Assembly: GCF_900324485.2 (NCBI RefSeq)
Contig: NC_046638.1
Coordinates: forward strand, 1,328,673-1,392,672
DNA: 64,000 bases
Direction of reading: 5' to 3'
DNA from: Mastacembelus armatus
Lineage: Eukaryota; Chordata; Actinopteri; Synbranchiformes; Mastacembelidae
Shown: positions 60,113-64,000 of the stretch, in pieces
How the letters are laid out: each line of letters opens with the position of its first letter
How positions within the stretch are numbered: position 1 is the stretch's first letter
Position numbers and translations under genes: made by a program
Notes under the pieces: model-generated
The model's input: only the letters and a program-made list of their open reading frames with translations
Database searches by the model: none
Told to the model about the DNA's origin: nothing

Positions 60113-61480
60113 TACTTTACTCGTTCCTGTCCATGAGCATCAGCGAGGTCCAGCTCTGGTGAAGCAGGCGTGTTCCTTCACACTGGGTGTGATTTTCTTT
60201 TCTGCAGAGAACTGAGCTCGTGTTGCAGCCTCAGGTGCTGACGAGTTCAGGGACACCTTGATGAAGCTGATCTCTGGAGACCTGAAGCAGCAGGAAGAGA
60301 CTCCTGCTGATCTCAGCCTGATTGATGCCTGTTCTCCTTTTAAACCTCAGGGGGAAACGTGTGAACACAGAGTTCAGATACAAACATTGTCCAGAAACTA
60401 TCAAATAAACCAGAAATGCTCCTGCTTCATCAGCATGAACACACACTGTAGCTTATTCTGACTCTCACACACACACACTCACACACTCACACACACCTTC
60501 CTACTGCCACTAACACTCACTAGAAACCAAATGTGGATTCATCCGCCACTGAAAATAGTCCCCAAAGATGTTTCTTCCTGAGACCAGAGACGGAGGGAAA
60601 AGTCAGAAATGATATAAGAAAACACAAAATGAGAAACAGGCTGACACACTGATGGTTTTGGTCTTTGTTACTAACAAGAAGAACAGATCAGCACACACAT
60701 CCCACAGGTCTAATTACACAGTAACGCTTGTGTTCTGGTATCAGGCGCTAGTCTTGACAGGACCACCTGATGGCACCAAAGTAAACAATACTCAGAACAG
60801 CACTACTGAGTCCTCACTGAGACCAGGACCAGTCCAGGTCTCAGATCTCAACGGTCTTTCCTCAAAGGGATAAACATGCTGGTTTGACTCATTTCTACTG
60901 GAATCATCTGAATAAATGACACTGATTTAATCATATATTACATGCAGCATATAACAAGGTTAATGTTAAATCAATACTAGTTTACAGAGCTGTTTAGATT
61001 TGGTCTCACCCTTAAACCTGGAGACTGAACTTTGACTTCAGGTTCATAATAAAGAGACAAACTTTTTAAATAAATATGTTAAATCCTGTGAACGTGTGAA
61101 CCAACAAGCTGCATGTGAAGCCTGATACATCAATCTGCCGTTTCTGGAAAGTTTCCATGGCTGAAAACTTTCAGGACACAAACTGAGGATTTCCAGGATG
61201 TGGATTCTGTTCACCTGAGGGTCGGACACAGACCATACAGCAGTAAGTGATATTTAATATTACAGCGAGCGTTCAAAGGGTTTGATAGATAAAATGAGTT
61301 TAGTACGATACAGGTGTGAAAATAAAATCTCATTTGTCACTTTATGATTTGATATAAATATAACTGTGAATCTCTTATGTATAATCCATCAGAATCACTC
61401 AGATAAATAAAATAATCCCAGAATAAATGAGCTTTTAAAATATGGAAACCTCCTGAAGCAGCTTTTGTGTGTTCGAAACG
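60113..61480. other. Gene-free stretch between the nucleases and syt8
   Basis: No coding region is supported. The right part should be the syt8 3' UTR on the minus strand. A short CACACA-rich run lies near 60468-60494. Confidence 0.55.
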
Positions 61481-64000
61481 TCAGAAGGGTTTGCTGGGCA
61501 GGGGGATCTTGTGTTTCAGGTTCAGGGTGGAGTTGATCTGCTCGGCCGACAGCAGGCTGTGCCACTGAGCGACCGGCCGCCGCGGGTTGGACAACATGTC
61601 GGCCCAGTGCCTCAGCTGGTTCCCAGTGGCGTCGCAGCCCAGGAAGATCTTCCCCATGGCGTCGTTGCGGGACATGGTGTCGTGGTCCCACACGGAGATC
61701 ACCAGGTGCACCCTCTGAGGACGACAGGACCAGAACTTTTATCTAATGTAGGTCAAGAACACATTTCCCAAGAGGCATCTAACACGGCATTAAAGGGTCA
61801 GTCTGGTGTTTTTTAACATTTAATACTAATTATTTTTAGGACAGGACTGGTGCTTTACATTCATAGTGCTCCTGCAGCCCTTCATTTTTCACTCACAATA
61901 TATCGAACATTATAGCTCATGTACAGGAACCAAACCCACGACAGACAAACCAAATGAACAAGTGCAATGAACTTTATTGTAAAAGATTAGTGGGGTAAAG
62001 GTGTTCCAGGGTCAGAGGAACTGGACCGGAATGGGAAGACTGGAGCAGGGTCTGGTACACAGGAGACTGGAACTGAGCCAGACTGCAGGAGATGGAGACT
62101 GAGATAGTCCAGTTAGAGCTGGTTGGTAACTGGGACTGGGACAAACTGCTGATTGCAGGTGGGAATTGATACTGGGATAGACGAGATACTATTGGACTAA
62201 TGACCAAAAGCAGACTGGGAGGACTGGGCTGAACAGGGGAGCTGAGCTTCTGCAACCAGGAGGATCAGGTTTAGCTGGGCAGGGTCCAGCCCACAGGGCT
62301 AAGCTGTTAAACTGAATGACAGACTAGTGAACAGGGAACTGGGCTGGGCCAGACAGGGGTCAGTCCACAGGGTCAAGGACCTGAATAAATGGGGTTAACA
62401 GGGGAACAGGAGACCTGATCAAGTCAAGCCAGTTGACAGACCAGGGGACAGGAAGTGGCTTCAAAATAAGGGTCTTAACAAGGAAGTGAGCAGGGATCAT
62501 GACAGTGTAGTGCTTAAGATTTTACTGGAGTCAAATGACACTGATGTTTCTGGTCGTGTCTTATCGGCTCTCGCTCACCTGGATTTGTTGAAATGACACA
62601 TCGAAGGTGAAGGACTCGTTGTAATAAGGATTCAGCGTCTTCTTTTTCACTGACGTTTTCTTTTTCTTCCACTTCCTCTTGTCCAGAGCCAACTGCACCT
62701 TCACGTAAGGATCTGAACAAACACCAGGTGGAGGAAAATCACTCAGGGACCATCTGCTGCTAAATGTTTCCATAAACCTTTTATAATGTGTGTGTTACTT
62801 CATTCATAAATAAAAAACCTGTGGAAATGACTTTTTCTTGATTTGACTTCTCTGAGGTTTAAAAAACCACATTTCACAGACTTCAACCAACACCATGACA
62901 TCCAGGCACATAAAGATCCAGTGTGTCCTGATGCAGAGACTCAGTCCCCCTAACTGGGTGAGCTCTGGTCTCAGTCTGACCTGAGGATCCTCCGATGTCC
63001 ATGCTCTTCAGGTTTTTGGCCTCCAGGATCACCACGGTCAGTTTGCCGGCAGCGGGGACGTAACGCAGAGAGAAGCAGATCTCGCCCAGGTTTTCTTCCT
63101 GCAGCACAAACGTGACAACGACTCAGGAACCTTCACAGCCCAGATCAGCAGACAGTAACAGGACTTTACTCTTTGACCTGTATAAGACTGCAGGGAGGTT
63201 TTGCTCCTGTGGATGTTACCTCAAACTTGGCGGGCTCGGCGAGGTCCTTCCACTCCTCGATGACGTGGTTCCAGTCGACTTCGCCAAGCGGCATCCTGAG
63301 CTCGCCGATGATTTCGTGTTTGGTGAATCTGTTGAAGTCGAACACCTGCATCACGACCGTGGATTTCAGGAGGGAGGCCTTGGTTATCTGGGAAGAGATT
63401 TAGATCCATTAACAAGTTTTATACAATTCATCTGTAAAGGATTTATAATAAACAAATATATAATATCAAAATAAAAAATCAAAATAATAAATCTATATAT
63501 AATTTAAACCCTTAGAGCCAGGAGGTCTCAGCCTGTCCTACCTGGAAGGGGAACTGTTCATTGAAGGCCGGGTTGAGAGTGTTTTTGAACACTTTGGTCT
63601 CACAGGTTTTGTTTTTGTCAGGGAGGATGTAGACTTTGACGTACGGGTCTGAGCTTCCCCCCAGGTCCGCGGACAACAGGCTGTTGGCTTGTTTGATCCC
63701 AACCATGAGCTGTGAGGACAGAAAGCAGACGCCGCTGAGGTTTCAGTCCTGCTCACTGACAGCAGTTTAAATCGGACTCTCTTGATATTTCACCTCAGTC
63801 AGGGCGGCATTGTACTCCAGGGAGTAGAGCAGCTTTCCTCTCTGCTTCTTGGTCGCGCCGTAGTCCACGTCCCCCACGTCGGGCTGGACCTGCAGGAGCA
63901 CGGCAAACAAATCAAGTCTACAATAAAAGAGAATCAGGTTCACAGGCAGGAGCCGCCATCACTCACCAGAGCTGTGGAGGTTTTCCCGTTCAGCGCCTTC
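61481..64000 (-). CDS. syt8: Synaptotagmin-8, 3' part (C2A and C2B domains)
   Basis: Exons on the minus strand are 63967-64000 (cut by the window end), 63794-63889, 63542-63709, 63220-63387, 62981-63098, 62579-62712 and 61481-61714. Phases agree. C2[70 protein letters not shown]2[41 protein letters not shown] (polybasic strand), [33 protein letters not shown], and [20 protein letters not shown]. The tail [10 protein letters not shown] resembles the basic-proline end of human SYT8, as does [15 protein letters not shown]. The protein likely acts in membrane trafficking. Its transmembrane N-terminus lies outside the window. SYT8 next to TNNI2 is conserved with mammals. Confidence 0.88.
61960..62510. 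repeat. Purine-rich degenerate repeat in a syt8 intron
   Basis: Many ACTGGRACTGRG and CAGGGGA variants without a fixed period fill most of the intron between the last two exons. It may be an old element tail; the family is not determined. Confidence 0.45.

Noticed and set aside
61481-64000. Identity as synaptotagmin 1 or 2
   Set aside because: The C2 linkers, the [12 protein letters not shown] segment and the PLPSKPF tail fit SYT8 better, as does linkage to tnni2.

Overview
This window is nuclear DNA from a teleost fish. The coding genes have short exons with GT–AG introns. They include fast skeletal troponin I genes of teleost type and a synaptotagmin-8 gene; TNNI2 and SYT8 are also neighbours in mammals. 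The repeats are of kinds common in fish: L2-type LINEs, tRNA-like SINEs, short inverted-repeat elements and minisatellites.

Region 1 (1 to about 39.4 kb) is a cluster of five fast-type troponin I (tnni2) genes, all on the minus strand. Their coding spans are 1738-3586 (A), 6489-8839 (B), 16934-19502 (B2), 27554-30010 (C) and 36012-37678 (D). Each can be reconstructed as six coding exons in frame (171 to 178 aa). Each also has a matching promoter with a predicted noncoding first exon 1 to 3.5 kb upstream. D is the canonical fast troponin I; A, B, B2 and C are shorter divergent paralogues. B and B2 lie in a direct tandem duplication (375-11817 and 11826-22271). The second unit carries a LINE at 12828-14640 and lacks the segment that holds gene A.

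Region 2 (39.4 to 46.3 kb) holds a minus-strand, four-exon gene for a 411-aa protein with a dual-specificity phosphatase-like domain whose catalytic arginine is missing. It has a CpG-rich 5' end and possibly a long 3' untranslated region.

Region 3 (46.3 to 52.6 kb) is rich in mobile elements: a TTAA-flanked MITE, an L2 LINE with a 566-codon open frame, and a solo LTR with a 5-bp target duplication nested in the L2 3' end.

Region 4 (52.6 to 60.1 kb) holds two tandem plus-strand genes for secreted ENDOD1-like nucleases (305 and 300 aa). Their introns and 3' ends are almost identical, but several exons differ strongly.

Region 5 (61.5 to 64 kb) is the 3' part of syt8 on the minus strand (C2A and C2B domains). 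The gene runs off the window end.

The troponin genes would build the Ca2+-regulated thin filament of fast muscle. The other genes show no functional link to them beyond position. The most notable signals are (1) paralogue pairs, both troponin B/B2 and the nucleases, in which exons have diverged more than introns, and (2) the troponin inhibitory-region and C-terminal deletions shared by the smaller paralogues.
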